Shown here in pieces: positions 1 to 7,003 of a stretch of DNA of 16,625 nt. The stretch comes from CAZNLL01 sp964573885 (GTDB lineage Bacteria; Desulfobacterota; DSM-4660; Desulfatiglandales; Desulfatiglandaceae): the NCBI GenBank assembly GCA_964573885.1, contig CAZNLL010000091.1, positions 1 to 16,625 on the forward strand, written 5' to 3'. Numbering within the stretch: position 1 is the stretch's first letter; every line of letters begins with the position of its first letter. The notes below the pieces were generated by a model. That model was not told where the DNA came from. It saw nothing but the letters and a program-made list of their open reading frames with translations, and searched no databases. A program made the translations under genes and the position numbers.

Positions 1-51
1 GACCAGGTTCTGAGTGCCAATGAGATCGCGGCCCTGAACAGTATCGGATAA
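1..51 (+). CDS. 3' end of a gene entering from the left, possibly LamG-like C-terminus
   Basis: Frame 1 is open from the window edge to a TAA at 49-51 and encodes DQVLSANEIAALNSIG. The pattern 'LSxxEIxAL...G' is typical of the last helix and strand of laminin-G / concanavalin-A-like jelly-roll domains in secreted bacterial proteins. Only 16 residues are visible, so the domain call is an inference from that short signature and the rest of the protein lies outside the window. The gene may belong with the unrecognised plus-strand gene that starts 88 bp downstream. Confidence 0.45.
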   Translation, partial: DQVLSANEIAALNSIG

Positions 52-139
52 TGAGCCCCGGGAAGCCTTTTTTTCAATGGGGCGGCATATGAAAGAACGC
101 TCCCGGCTGGCCACGGGCGGCTGAGAAGGAAGAGGTGGA

Positions 140-1288
140 ATGGGAATTATTGCCGGAGGTCCAGGCGCACAAGGATATATCAAGAACGTATCATTTACAG
201 CAAAAGGTGGAGAAAGGAGCCTGCAAGTTTCGGAGAGTGTATCCTTCCGTGAGGTCCTCGCCAAGGGCAGGTCTTCAAAAGCCAATGGAGCAGATGGGAA
301 GCCCATAATGAATCCCAAATTTACGCTGATTCCAAGGGACCTGCCTCTGGAGAACATCAGCTATGGTATGCCCAAGGGTATGGCCGCGGCAGAATACTAC
401 AGCAAAGACCATGTGCCGGGCCAACCCAGTTCCTGGGATAAATATAAAGACGACCAGCTCCTGAGCAACCCCGGGGGAGACAATTACTACTTGGGGGAGA
501 GGAAGGTCAAAAGCCATCCAGAAGACCAGGAAACCTTCTGGGGAAGGCTAAAGAAGGATATTTCCGATTCAGTGGACAATGTAAAGAATTTTTTTGGGGA
601 TCTCTTTTGGGGTTCCGAGAGATGCTACCGAGGCAGAAGCGGTGAGATCAAGGTGGCTGAAAAGAGGGGTCTTGTGGGGTCCGTTTTTGATTTTTTCAAA
701 GATTTGGGCCGGGCTTTCAGCTTTGGAAGATGCCGCCAGGAAGGAGAAAGGAAGCCTGAAGGTGTTATGGAAGGGATGGGGTTCTTTTTGTCCAAAATCA
801 AGAAGGCCCTTTTGGGGGACCTGTTCCAGGGTGTGGCAGGCGGGATCATTCATATGGGGGAAGACCTCATCCTGGCGGCCTGGAATCTGCTAGAGGTCTT
901 GCCCGATGCAACCCTTGGAAACTTCGCCCGGGGCAAGAAACTGACCACGGCAGCCTTTGACAACGGTCAGGTCGCCATAGATTATTTGACCGATATCCTT
1001 CCCGGAGGTGAAGCGTGGCTTCGGGTGCATGCTTGCAATTTGAGCGATTTGAAAGATATTAAGTTGCCCGTAGTGGGCAACCTCAACATGCCCGAGCGAT
1101 CCCAGGAAGACGAGCGGTGGAAATATGTGAGAAACACGCCCTTCAGAAAGGCCATTGAGACGGTGGGGAGCCTAACAGCGGATGTTCTGGCCCTTAAGGT
1201 CCTGGGGAGAGCAAATTCTTCAGTGAAGACACTCACGACAAGAATTGAGGCGGGGCCGAGAAGAGCTGTTGGGGGATCCAATCAATAA
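140..1288 (+). CDS. hypothetical protein, 382 aa, with repeated amphipathic FF..DLF segments
   Basis: I do not recognise this protein. The ATG at 140 follows a purine-rich Shine-Dalgarno stretch (AAGGAAGAGGTGG, 126-138). There is no signal peptide. The N-terminal 125 residues are polar and rich in Gly, Ser and Lys. Residues about 130-235 carry three similar aromatic amphipathic segments (FFGDLFWG near 151-158, VFDFFKDLGRAFSFG near 182-196, FFLSKIKKALLGDLFQG near 215-231). Two of them are followed by Cys-containing basic stretches (C162, C198). Residues 236-290 are more hydrophobic and may form membrane-associated helices; residues 340-356 form another hydrophobic helix. The composition resembles a linker or delivery region of a secreted or phage-like protein, but I cannot assign a function. 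The last 56 bp overlap the 3' end of the convergent CheD-HDOD gene. The gene is probably real, given its length, RBS and coherent composition. Confidence 0.7.
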   Translation: MGIIAGGPGAQGYIKNVSFTAKGGERSLQVSESVSFREVLAKGRSSKANGADGKPIMNPKFTLIPRDLPLENISYGMPKGMAAAEYYSKDHVPGQPSSWDKYKDDQLLSNPGGDNYYLGERKVKSHPEDQETFWGRLKKDISDSVDNVKNFFGDLFWGSERCYRGRSGEIKVAEKRGLVGSVFDFFKDLGRAFSFGRCRQEGERKPEGVMEGMGFFLSKIKKALLGDLFQGVAGGIIHMGEDLILAAWNLLEVLPDATLGNFARGKKLTTAAFDNGQVAIDYLTDILPGGEAWLRVHACNLSDLKDIKLPVVGNLNMPERSQEDERWKYVRNTPFRKAIETVGSLTADVLALKVLGRANSSVKTLTTRIEAGPRRAVGGSNQ

Positions 1289-2597
1289 TCTCAGGAAATT
1301 GATCGGGGCTGAGCCCGATTTTTTCAAGACTCGATGTCGTTTGGTCTGTCCTTAATCGTTCCAATTCTTGTCCCACCAGAAATCTGGACATCACCAAGTC
1401 TGCAAGATATACCATATGGGTCAATTCAGGGTCTACGGTCGCTTCTTCAGGGGCATGGTGATGCCTAATGGCCTCTCTAAGGGTGATCGGTAAATCCCAT
1501 GCCTCAGCCAGTCGGCCGCCGACCTCAGGATGGGTGGTGCCGAATAGTTCGTTTTCCATCTGGATCAAATCTACTCCTTCTTCTTGGGTTCGGCGGTAAA
1601 AAAAGGGGTAGGCCGCCGCTACGTGCTGATCCAGAACAACCTTGCCGATGTCATGAAGAAGGCCTGCCGTGTAGGCAATATCGCTTGAAACCTTTCCCCT
1701 CATACCGGCAATGCCCTCGGCGGTTAAGGCCGTTCCAATGGCATGTTTGTAAAGCCCGCCTTTGCAAAGGGAATACCCATGAGCGACCTCGGGAAAGAAG
1801 TTTTCCACGGATGCAGAAACCGCCAGCTTTAGGAGCCGCTTTTCACCTAGCATGACCAGGGCCCTGTCTATGGAATCGATTCTCCCCTTTACACCGAACA
1901 AGGCCGAATTACACAGCCTGATGACTTTGGCACTCAGGACCTGATCCTGACGGATCTCCCGGGCGATGTCCTGCAGGTTATGATTATCGTCCCTGACCAT
2001 TCGAATTATTTTGAGGTTTATCTGAGGAATGGGGCAGATGTTTTCCATCAGTCGGCTCAACTCATCCGCCAGGGGCTTTTTCAGCGTTGTCCTGGGGTCC
2101 TGAGAGGACGGAAGGCCTATGGGTTCCACTTTTGTTCGCAAGGTCTCCAGGTCAAGGCTCATGCGGCAAGAAAAATATCCTCCTGTTTCAAACCGCTGAA
2201 TGTAAACCTCTTCCTGGAAGAGGATTCTTTCAACGATATCCGAGGTGCGGCCCCCGATATCCAGAATCAGATCCCTGTCGCACAGAGGGCCGATTAGGGC
2301 ACCTCCGGCCACATGGGCCACCAGCCGCCCTTTAGATGCCCCTGCCTCACATAGGGCCTTAATAAACAGGGGCAGTCCGGGTGAGGCGTAATTGAAGGGA
2401 TTCCAATGCCGATCTATCCCGGTAGGTTCGGGTAAGAGCAGGTGGATGAGGCCCCCGAGGTTTGCCTGGTGATCAACAAGGGTGACGCCTACACAGGAGC
2501 CGAGATGGGCATCCATAATGCCTTCCCCTTTTTTGTTTATGGCATACGCCCCGGAGGGTACGGTCTGGTGTGGTTTGCTCTTGTAGAGAGATTCCAT
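1233..2597 (-). CDS. CheD-like deamidase fused to an HDOD domain
   Basis: This is a two-domain cytoplasmic protein of 454 aa. Residues about 10-155 match CheD, the chemoreceptor glutamine deamidase. They contain LGSCVGV with the likely nucleophile Cys35 and GGLIHLLLPE with the likely catalytic His52. The third catalytic residue of the family, a Thr six positions before the Cys, is Asp29 here. Residues about 180-390 are an HDOD domain: a conserved early stretch (QVLSAKVIRLCNSALFG), then LLHDIGKVVLD with an intact HD pair at 315-316, then GTTHPEVGGRLAEAWDLP and a His-rich stretch (379-381). There is no GYP motif, so cyclic-di-GMP hydrolysis is not predicted. No other chemotaxis gene is visible nearby. 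The likely role is signalling or regulation linking receptor modification to an HDOD output; this is inference. The start at 2597 has a modest GGGGTGA site. A later ATG at residue 28 would cut into the CheD core. The gene lies 111 bp downstream of the RlpA-like gene. Confidence 0.85.
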   Translation of the reverse strand: MESLYKSKPHQTVPSGAYAINKKGEGIMDAHLGSCVGVTLVDHQANLGGLIHLLLPEPTGIDRHWNPFNYASPGLPLFIKALCEAGASKGRLVAHVAGGALIGPLCDRDLILDIGGRTSDIVERILFQEEVYIQRFETGGYFSCRMSLDLETLRTKVEPIGLPSSQDPRTTLKKPLADELSRLMENICPIPQINLKIIRMVRDDNHNLQDIAREIRQDQVLSAKVIRLCNSALFGVKGRIDSIDRALVMLGEKRLLKLAVSASVENFFPEVAHGYSLCKGGLYKHAIGTALTAEGIAGMRGKVSSDIAYTAGLLHDIGKVVLDQHVAAAYPFFYRRTQEEGVDLIQMENELFGTTHPEVGGRLAEAWDLPITLREAIRHHHAPEEATVDPELTHMVYLADLVMSRFLVGQELERLRTDQTTSSLEKIGLSPDQFPEIIDWIPQQLFSAPPQFLS

Positions 2598-2708
2598 TTT
2601 GCTGTCACCCCGGCAATATCAGACACGGGTCAGGGGGGCCCTTTGTTCTCCCGGTAGAAGAAATCTTGGCACGAAAGGCGGAAATTTTGACGCTTCACTT
2701 CAACCGGG

Positions 2709-3395
2709 TCAGCCCAGAACACGCATGACGAGTCTTCCAACGCCTTCCTTGTTCAGAGAGAGTGTCTTGGCCAGGGAGTAAGAAAGGTCCACGCTGCGGC
2801 CCGGGATATATGGCCCGCGGTCGGCCACCACCGCCCTAATTTTCTTCCCCGTCAAAGGATTTTCCAGTTCCACTTTTGTCCCCAGGGGAAGATTCTTGTG
2901 GGCGATGGTCTTTCCGAACATGTTGAAAGGTTCCCCATTCGCCATGGTCCTGCCATGGTAGGCCTTTCCGTACCAACTGGCTGTTACCTCCTGTTCTTCA
3001 GGGTAGGACGGAATACGGATGCGAATTTTTTGACCGGGCATTATTTTCCGAGGGTCTTTGATGTTGTTGTCCTTGATGAGGTCCTTAAGATGCACATGAA
3101 AGCGCCGTACCGCCAAGTCCCACAAGGTGTCTCCCCGCTTGACGGTGTATTCCATCCATCGGGTGGAGGCCTTGTTCCTCTCAACGCTCTTTTCAAGATC
3201 CGCCTTACGCTCTTCCAAGATGGTCTCAAAACACTCCCTGCCTTTGAGGACAGCCCCTTCCTTTACAAACCAGTGACCTGTCCGGGAGGACTTGCCAATG
3301 GCCTCGGGATTGAGGCGGCGTAAGGTATCCCAGCTGATTCCAAGTTTTTCAGTGACTTCGGCAATGGTGTCTCCCTTTTGAACAATGTAAGACAC
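2709..3395 (-). CDS. RlpA-like double-psi beta-barrel protein with two LysM domains
   Basis: The order of domains in this 228-aa protein is LysM (1-50: YIVQKGDTIAEVTEKLGISW), a charged linker (55-78), a second LysM (82-128: YTVKRGDTLWDLA, then MPGQKIRI), and an RlpA-type double-psi beta-barrel (138-226). The barrel shows the family signatures ASWYGKAYHGRTMANGEPF, TIAHKNLPLGTKVELENP, ADRGPY and RSVDLS, including the conserved acidic residues E155, D192 and D203 and H166. RlpA proteins cleave denuded glycan strands in the periplasm and LysM domains bind peptidoglycan. Here the protein begins directly in the first LysM with no signal peptide or lipobox. The start is GTG (3393-3395) with an excellent AAAGGAGGG site at 3400-3408. 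The open frame extends only about 18 codons further upstream and holds no ATG, GTG or TTG, so the lack of a signal peptide is probably real. Export would need another route. Confidence 0.88.
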   Translation of the reverse strand: MSYIVQKGDTIAEVTEKLGISWDTLRRLNPEAIGKSSRTGHWFVKEGAVLKGRECFETILEERKADLEKSVERNKASTRWMEYTVKRGDTLWDLAVRRFHVHLKDLIKDNNIKDPRKIMPGQKIRIRIPSYPEEQEVTASWYGKAYHGRTMANGEPFNMFGKTIAHKNLPLGTKVELENPLTGKKIRAVVADRGPYIPGRSVDLSYSLAKTLSLNKEGVGRLVMRVLG

Positions 3396-3399
3396 GCGT

Positions 3400-3408
3400 C
3401 CCTCCTTT
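3400..3408 (-). promoter_or_regulatory. strong ribosome binding site that fixes the GTG start of the RlpA-like gene
   Basis: On the minus strand the sequence reads AAAGGAGGG, then four bases, then the GTG at 3395. This near-perfect anti-Shine-Dalgarno match decides the start. It matters because it places translation initiation directly at the first LysM domain, leaving no room for a signal peptide. Confidence 0.8.
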
Positions 3409-3545
3409 GATCTGTTTGATTCTATAAGACTTAGGAAAGATAAAGAGAGTTATAGCAAATTCTATGCCAGGGCTTCCCTTGATTTGAAGCGGAGCCGGAC
3501 CGGAAGATGCCTTTACCAACCAGGGTGGGGGGGGAATAAGGGGGT

Positions 3546-3881
3546 TTAAAGCGGATTTTTGAGGGTCTTTCTCAGCTCCTTGGCCAGGTGTTCGAGAATG
3601 TCATCAAACTGCCTTCTCATTTCAAACAAGTTCTGTCTCATCCTTAAAATAATCTCAATCCCCGGCAGGTTGACCCCCATTTCATCGTGGAGGATTTTTG
3701 CAAGACGGAGTCTCTCAAGGTCCCTTAGAGAGAACACCTTGTCTGACGGCATCTCCCGGCAACTGGGGCAGACGATTTCCTCTTCCTCCAGATCATCAAG
3801 GAAGTGTTCATCCACCTGGAAAATCTCTACAACTTCGCTAACTGTCCAGAATTCTTTATGTATATCTTTCCATTCTTCCAT
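3546..3881 (-). CDS. CbpM-like chaperone modulator, MerR-type helix-turn-helix
   Basis: The protein has 111 aa from the ATG at 3881. It has an N-terminal winged-helix-like segment (11-30, FWTVSEVVEIFQV), an acidic turn with a CPSC pair (C38, C41), and the family signature FSLRDLERLRLAKILHDEMGVNLPGIEIILRMR (positions 50-82). A C-terminal heptad-like helix follows (83-107). CbpM proteins bind the J-domain co-chaperone CbpA and usually sit beside it. Here no DnaJ/CbpA or DnaK gene is next door, so the partner must be encoded elsewhere or the role differs. The frame stays open to 4031, but the added 50 residues are low-complexity Pro/Gly-rich and cover a promoter-like region, so I prefer the internal start. 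The RBS for that start is weak. The CPSC pair could bind a metal; this is inference. Confidence 0.75.
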   Translation of the reverse strand: MEEWKDIHKEFWTVSEVVEIFQVDEHFLDDLEEEEIVCPSCREMPSDKVFSLRDLERLRLAKILHDEMGVNLPGIEIILRMRQNLFEMRRQFDDILEHLAKELRKTLKNPL

Positions 3882-3990
3882 GGGTGAGCCATATTTGCCC
3901 GCTTTTATGTCCTTTTTACCATAATGAAGCGGACTTGACAACGACCTATCAAGGCCCCTGAGGAGAATGGGCGGGCCAGGCCCTTTTCCA

Positions 3991-4019
3991 TTGACCCAAA
4001 GAGGCCTTTGTCCTAAACT
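3991..4019 (+). promoter_or_regulatory. predicted sigma70 promoter for the dehydratase/synthetase operon
   Basis: TTGACC (3991-3996), a 17-bp spacer and TAAACT (4014-4019) give five of six matches to the -35 consensus and four of six to the -10, with the key T, A and T positions. The expected transcription start near 4026 leaves a leader of about 39 nt before the preferred ATG at 4065, but only about 12 nt before the in-frame ATG at 4038. This supports the later start. Confidence 0.55.
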
Positions 4020-4064
4020 CCCCGCACACAAAAACCAATGATCCCGAGGCGGGAGGAGGAAAAA

Positions 4065-5513
4065 ATGGCGATAAAAAGCGCCCAGGCTTACAGAGAGCGC
4101 GTTTCAAGACTGAAACCACGCCTCTTTATAGATGGAAAAAAGGTAGAGCATCTATCGGAGCATCCTGTGACTAAGAGTGTTATCGAGGCGACGGCCCGAG
4201 TCTATGAGCTGACCATGGATCCGCAATATTCAGAGATCATGACGGCGAGGTCCCACCTGACGGGGGACGAGATAAGCCGAGCCCTTCATATCCATCAAAG
4301 CCAAGAGGATTTAAGGAAACGGCTGGATATGGCGCGACTGAGCAGCCAAAAGCTGGGTACCTGTAATTACCGTTGTCCAGGCAATGAAATGCTCCCCGCC
4401 CTGGCGGCCACCACCTGGGAAATGGACCGGGACAAAGGCACCGAATACCATAAACGGTTTAACGCCTACCTGGAATTCGCCCAGAAAGAGGATCTTGTGG
4501 TGAGCGGATCCGTGACGGATCCCAAGGGGGATCGAACCAAGCGCCCCCACGAGCAAGACCGTGACGCTTATGTACGGGTGGTGGAAAAGAGGGCGGACGG
4601 GATTGTGGTAAACGGCGCCAAGCAGCACGCAACAGGGGCCTACGCCGCTGACGAAACCCTGGTACTGCCGGGGATTTCGTGCCGAAAAGGGGAAGAAGAC
4701 TATGCCGTGGCCTTTGTGATCCCCAATGGGGCGGAGGGCATGACCTACATAGGTCAATACAACCCTTTCAGCGCCGAGCGGGAGCAGGTGAGCAACCTGG
4801 GGTATATTGGCAACCCCTTATACGGGCAGAGGGAGACCTGCCTGGTGGTGTTTGATCATGTCTTTGTGCCCCGGGAGAGGGTATTCATGTGCGGTGAAAC
4901 AGAATATACGCAGCCGTTTATCACAAGATTTGCGAAAACGCACCGCATGAATTGCGGGGGAGCCTGTAAGGTGGGGTTTATGGACCTCATCATCGGTGCA
5001 AGCCAGTTGATCGCCGAATATCATGGCCTGGCCCAGGTATCCCACATCGTCCAAAAGGTGACCCGCATGATTCAGATAGAGGGCACGGCCTTTGCCTGTG
5101 CCCTTGCCGCCGCCTTTTCCGGTAAAGAGGAACCCACGGGCTCCGGTGTTTTTATGCCTGATGAGGCCATCAGCAATATTGCCAAGCTCTATACCAACGA
5201 CGGATTTTGGGAGGTGATGGCCCTTGCCGGGGATATCGCCGGCGGGGCGGCGGTCACCATGCCGAGCGAAAAAGAATTGGAGAATCCTGAAACCAGGGAT
5301 TATGTCAGGAAATATTTGAAGGCCGCCGTACCCGCGGAAAAGCGTATGCGGATGTTGAAGTTTCTCCAGAACTGGGTGGCAGGCCTGCACGGTGTAGGAA
5401 CGTATCAGGGCTCGGGGCCGAGCCAGAATCAATTGATGGTTCTCTACCGCATCACTGATCTGGAAGAAAAGAAAAGGATGGCTGAAGAACTGGCCAGCAC
5501 ATGGGAGCGATGA
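4065..5513 (+). CDS. 4-hydroxybutyryl-CoA dehydratase/vinylacetyl-CoA isomerase family protein (divergent)
   Basis: The protein has 482 aa and belongs to the FAD and 4Fe-4S AbfD/HpaB family, whose reference member dehydrates 4-hydroxybutyryl-CoA to crotonyl-CoA. Length and architecture match over the full span. Numbered from the ATG at 4065, the cluster ligands C100 and C104 are in TCNYRC, and T190 (HATG) and E257 (RETCLVVFDHVFVP) match family residues. The His/Cys ligand region reads KTHRMNCGGACKVG, with H293, C297, C301 and K302. From memory of the clostridial enzyme, the spacing His to Cys is 7 there and 8 here (or 4 if C297 is used), and the catalytic Tyr296 and Glu455 have no clear counterpart (Cys/Gly and Gly). 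The substrate is therefore uncertain. The start at 4065 has a strong GGGAGGAGGA site at 4051-4060; the in-frame ATG at 4038 has none. The stop overlaps the next gene. Confidence 0.85.
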   Translation: MAIKSAQAYRERVSRLKPRLFIDGKKVEHLSEHPVTKSVIEATARVYELTMDPQYSEIMTARSHLTGDEISRALHIHQSQEDLRKRLDMARLSSQKLGTCNYRCPGNEMLPALAATTWEMDRDKGTEYHKRFNAYLEFAQKEDLVVSGSVTDPKGDRTKRPHEQDRDAYVRVVEKRADGIVVNGAKQHATGAYAADETLVLPGISCRKGEEDYAVAFVIPNGAEGMTYIGQYNPFSAEREQVSNLGYIGNPLYGQRETCLVVFDHVFVPRERVFMCGETEYTQPFITRFAKTHRMNCGGACKVGFMDLIIGASQLIAEYHGLAQVSHIVQKVTRMIQIEGTAFACALAAAFSGKEEPTGSGVFMPDEAISNIAKLYTNDGFWEVMALAGDIAGGAAVTMPSEKELENPETRDYVRKYLKAAVPAEKRMRMLKFLQNWVAGLHGVGTYQGSGPSQNQLMVLYRITDLEEKKRMAEELASTWER

Positions 5514-6880
5514 AAGGATTTTTTGAACCGGAAAGCGTGGCCGTTATTGGGGCGTCCGATACGGCGGGAAAAGGGGGGTATAACCTTGTAGCCAACTTGA
5601 GGGAAGATCCTGAGCGGGAGGTCTTCCCCGTAAATCCCAATTATAGGGAAATCCAGGGTCTCCCTTGTTACGAAAGTGTGGAGGCCCTTCCCGGGACTGT
5701 GGATCTGGCTATCGTCTTTATCCGGTCCAGCGCCGTGCCGGCGGTGGTGGAGGCGTGCGGAAGGAAGGGGATCCGAAGGGTGATGATCCAGGGCGCCGGG
5801 TTTGCAGAAGCGGGCGAAGGGGGTCGTCTTCTCCAGGAGGAGTGCCTTTCCATTGCAAGGAACTACGAGATGCGGCTTTGGGGGCCCAACTGCATGGGGG
5901 TGGTTGACGGGCGTTCCAAAATGGTGGCCTCTTTTATGCGCCCCGATATATGGAAGGGAGCCTTAAAGGCCGGGGGGGTTTCGCTGATTGTCCAGAGCGG
6001 CATGCTCTCCGCGGGTTTCCTCATGCAGATCCTCAACGAAGGGTACTTCGGGCTGAGCAAGGCCTGTTCCATCGGCAATCGATGTGATGTGAACGAGTGT
6101 GATCTTCTGGAATATTTTTCAGAAGATCCGGGCACCGAAGTCATCGCCCTTTACCTGGAAGGGATTGTTGACCCCCCCCGTTTCCGAGAGGTTATTTCCA
6201 GGCTGAAACAGCCCGTGGTCCTTTTAAAGGGGGGCATCAGTTCGGAAGGCGCCAGGGCGGCCATGAGCCATACAGCCAGCCTGGCGGGAAATCTTGAGGT
6301 GGCGGAAGGGTTCTTTCAGCAGCTGGGCATCCATCGGGCGTGGGATTTCAAGGAGTATATGGATTTTAGCAAGGCCCTCACGCATTGGCAGGGCAAGGCG
6401 GGTGGCCGGCGGGTGGCTGTGGCCACGTTCAGCGGTGCGGCGGGTATTGTTACGGCCGATCATTTGGCGCGCCAGGGAATGACGCTGGCAGATCTGACCG
6501 GGAGGACCCTGGAGGGACTGGCAAGGATCTTTCCATCCTGGATCAAGCCTGAAAATCCCGTGGACATGTGGCCAGCCATTGAAAGAAACGGTCCCAGAAA
6601 GGCCTATGGCCGCACCCTGGAACTGCTGGTGGAAGATGATGAGGTGGATGCCATTTTTCTTCATCTCTTTGTGGACGCCCAAAGTGTGGAACTCGCCTCG
6701 GAGTTGCTGCGGCCTTTGCAGGATTGCTCTAAACCCATGGCCCTTTGGCCCATTGGAGATACCCATCAATTTCGGGCCCTTCGGGATCGTATAGAGCCTA
6801 TGGGAATCCCGGTGTTTGAGGAAATTGAGCGGGCCTCCCGGGCCTTAAAGCTGCTTTCCCGGCGCTCGGAGCGGGCCTAA
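5510..6880 (+). CDS. ADP-forming acyl-CoA synthetase alpha-type protein, no ATP-grasp half
   Basis: The protein has 456 aa. The N-terminal Rossmann CoA-binding domain begins at MKGFFEPESVAVIGAS and includes VFPVNPNY and WGPNCMGVV. The second, succinyl-CoA-ligase-like domain (about 155-285) includes VQSGMLSAG and ALYLEGI. It carries SHTASLAG with the His (H254) that is phosphorylated in this family. A third, flavodoxin-like ligase domain follows (about 300-450). This corresponds to the alpha part of NDP-forming acyl-CoA synthetases, which make acyl-CoA or run in reverse to yield ATP or GTP. The ATP-grasp beta part is neither fused nor adjacent, so a separate beta subunit or a non-ligase role is needed. 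The ATG at 5510 forms an ATGA overlap with the preceding stop, suggesting translational coupling. An alternative in-frame ATG at 5501 adds three residues; homologues usually begin close to the FF.P.SVAV motif. Confidence 0.85.
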   Translation: MKGFFEPESVAVIGASDTAGKGGYNLVANLREDPEREVFPVNPNYREIQGLPCYESVEALPGTVDLAIVFIRSSAVPAVVEACGRKGIRRVMIQGAGFAEAGEGGRLLQEECLSIARNYEMRLWGPNCMGVVDGRSKMVASFMRPDIWKGALKAGGVSLIVQSGMLSAGFLMQILNEGYFGLSKACSIGNRCDVNECDLLEYFSEDPGTEVIALYLEGIVDPPRFREVISRLKQPVVLLKGGISSEGARAAMSHTASLAGNLEVAEGFFQQLGIHRAWDFKEYMDFSKALTHWQGKAGGRRVAVATFSGAAGIVTADHLARQGMTLADLTGRTLEGLARIFPSWIKPENPVDMWPAIERNGPRKAYGRTLELLVEDDEVDAIFLHLFVDAQSVELASELLRPLQDCSKPMALWPIGDTHQFRALRDRIEPMGIPVFEEIERASRALKLLSRRSERA

Positions 6881-6932
6881 AAATGATCCAGTCAAGGGAT
6901 CAGGGTGTCCGGGGACCGCGGACGTGTAGCGG

Positions 6933-6961
6933 TTGACTTCTCGCCTCCGGGGGCGTAAGAT
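6933..6961 (+). promoter_or_regulatory. predicted sigma70 promoter of the small gene at 7004
   Basis: TTGACT (6933-6938), a 17-bp spacer and TAAGAT (6956-6961) match five of six and four of six consensus bases. The architecture is the same as that of the promoter at 3991-4019. The predicted transcription start near 6968 leaves a leader of about 36 nt to the ATG at 7004. The site suggests that the small downstream gene is transcribed independently of the synthetase gene, which ends 52 bp upstream of the -35 box. Confidence 0.55.
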
Positions 6962-7003
6962 TCTTAAATGGATTGATTCGTGCACGGGCACGCAGTAGAA
7001 GTC

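Noticed and set aside
3935..3963. A perfect TTGACA on the plus strand upstream of the dehydratase-like gene
   Set aside because: No acceptable -10 box lies 15-19 bp downstream; the promoter at 3991-4019 is better placed and complete.
3882..4031. N-terminal extension of the CbpM-like protein
   Set aside because: The 50 extra residues are Pro/Gly-rich, do not match the family, and overlap promoter-like DNA.
4818..5432. A 204-codon minus-strand open frame inside the dehydratase-like gene
   Set aside because: It lies wholly within a conserved coding region on the other strand and has no recognisable domain.
6224..6769. A 181-codon minus-strand open frame inside the synthetase gene
   Set aside because: Shadow of the plus-strand gene; composition is His/Gly/Pro-rich without motifs.
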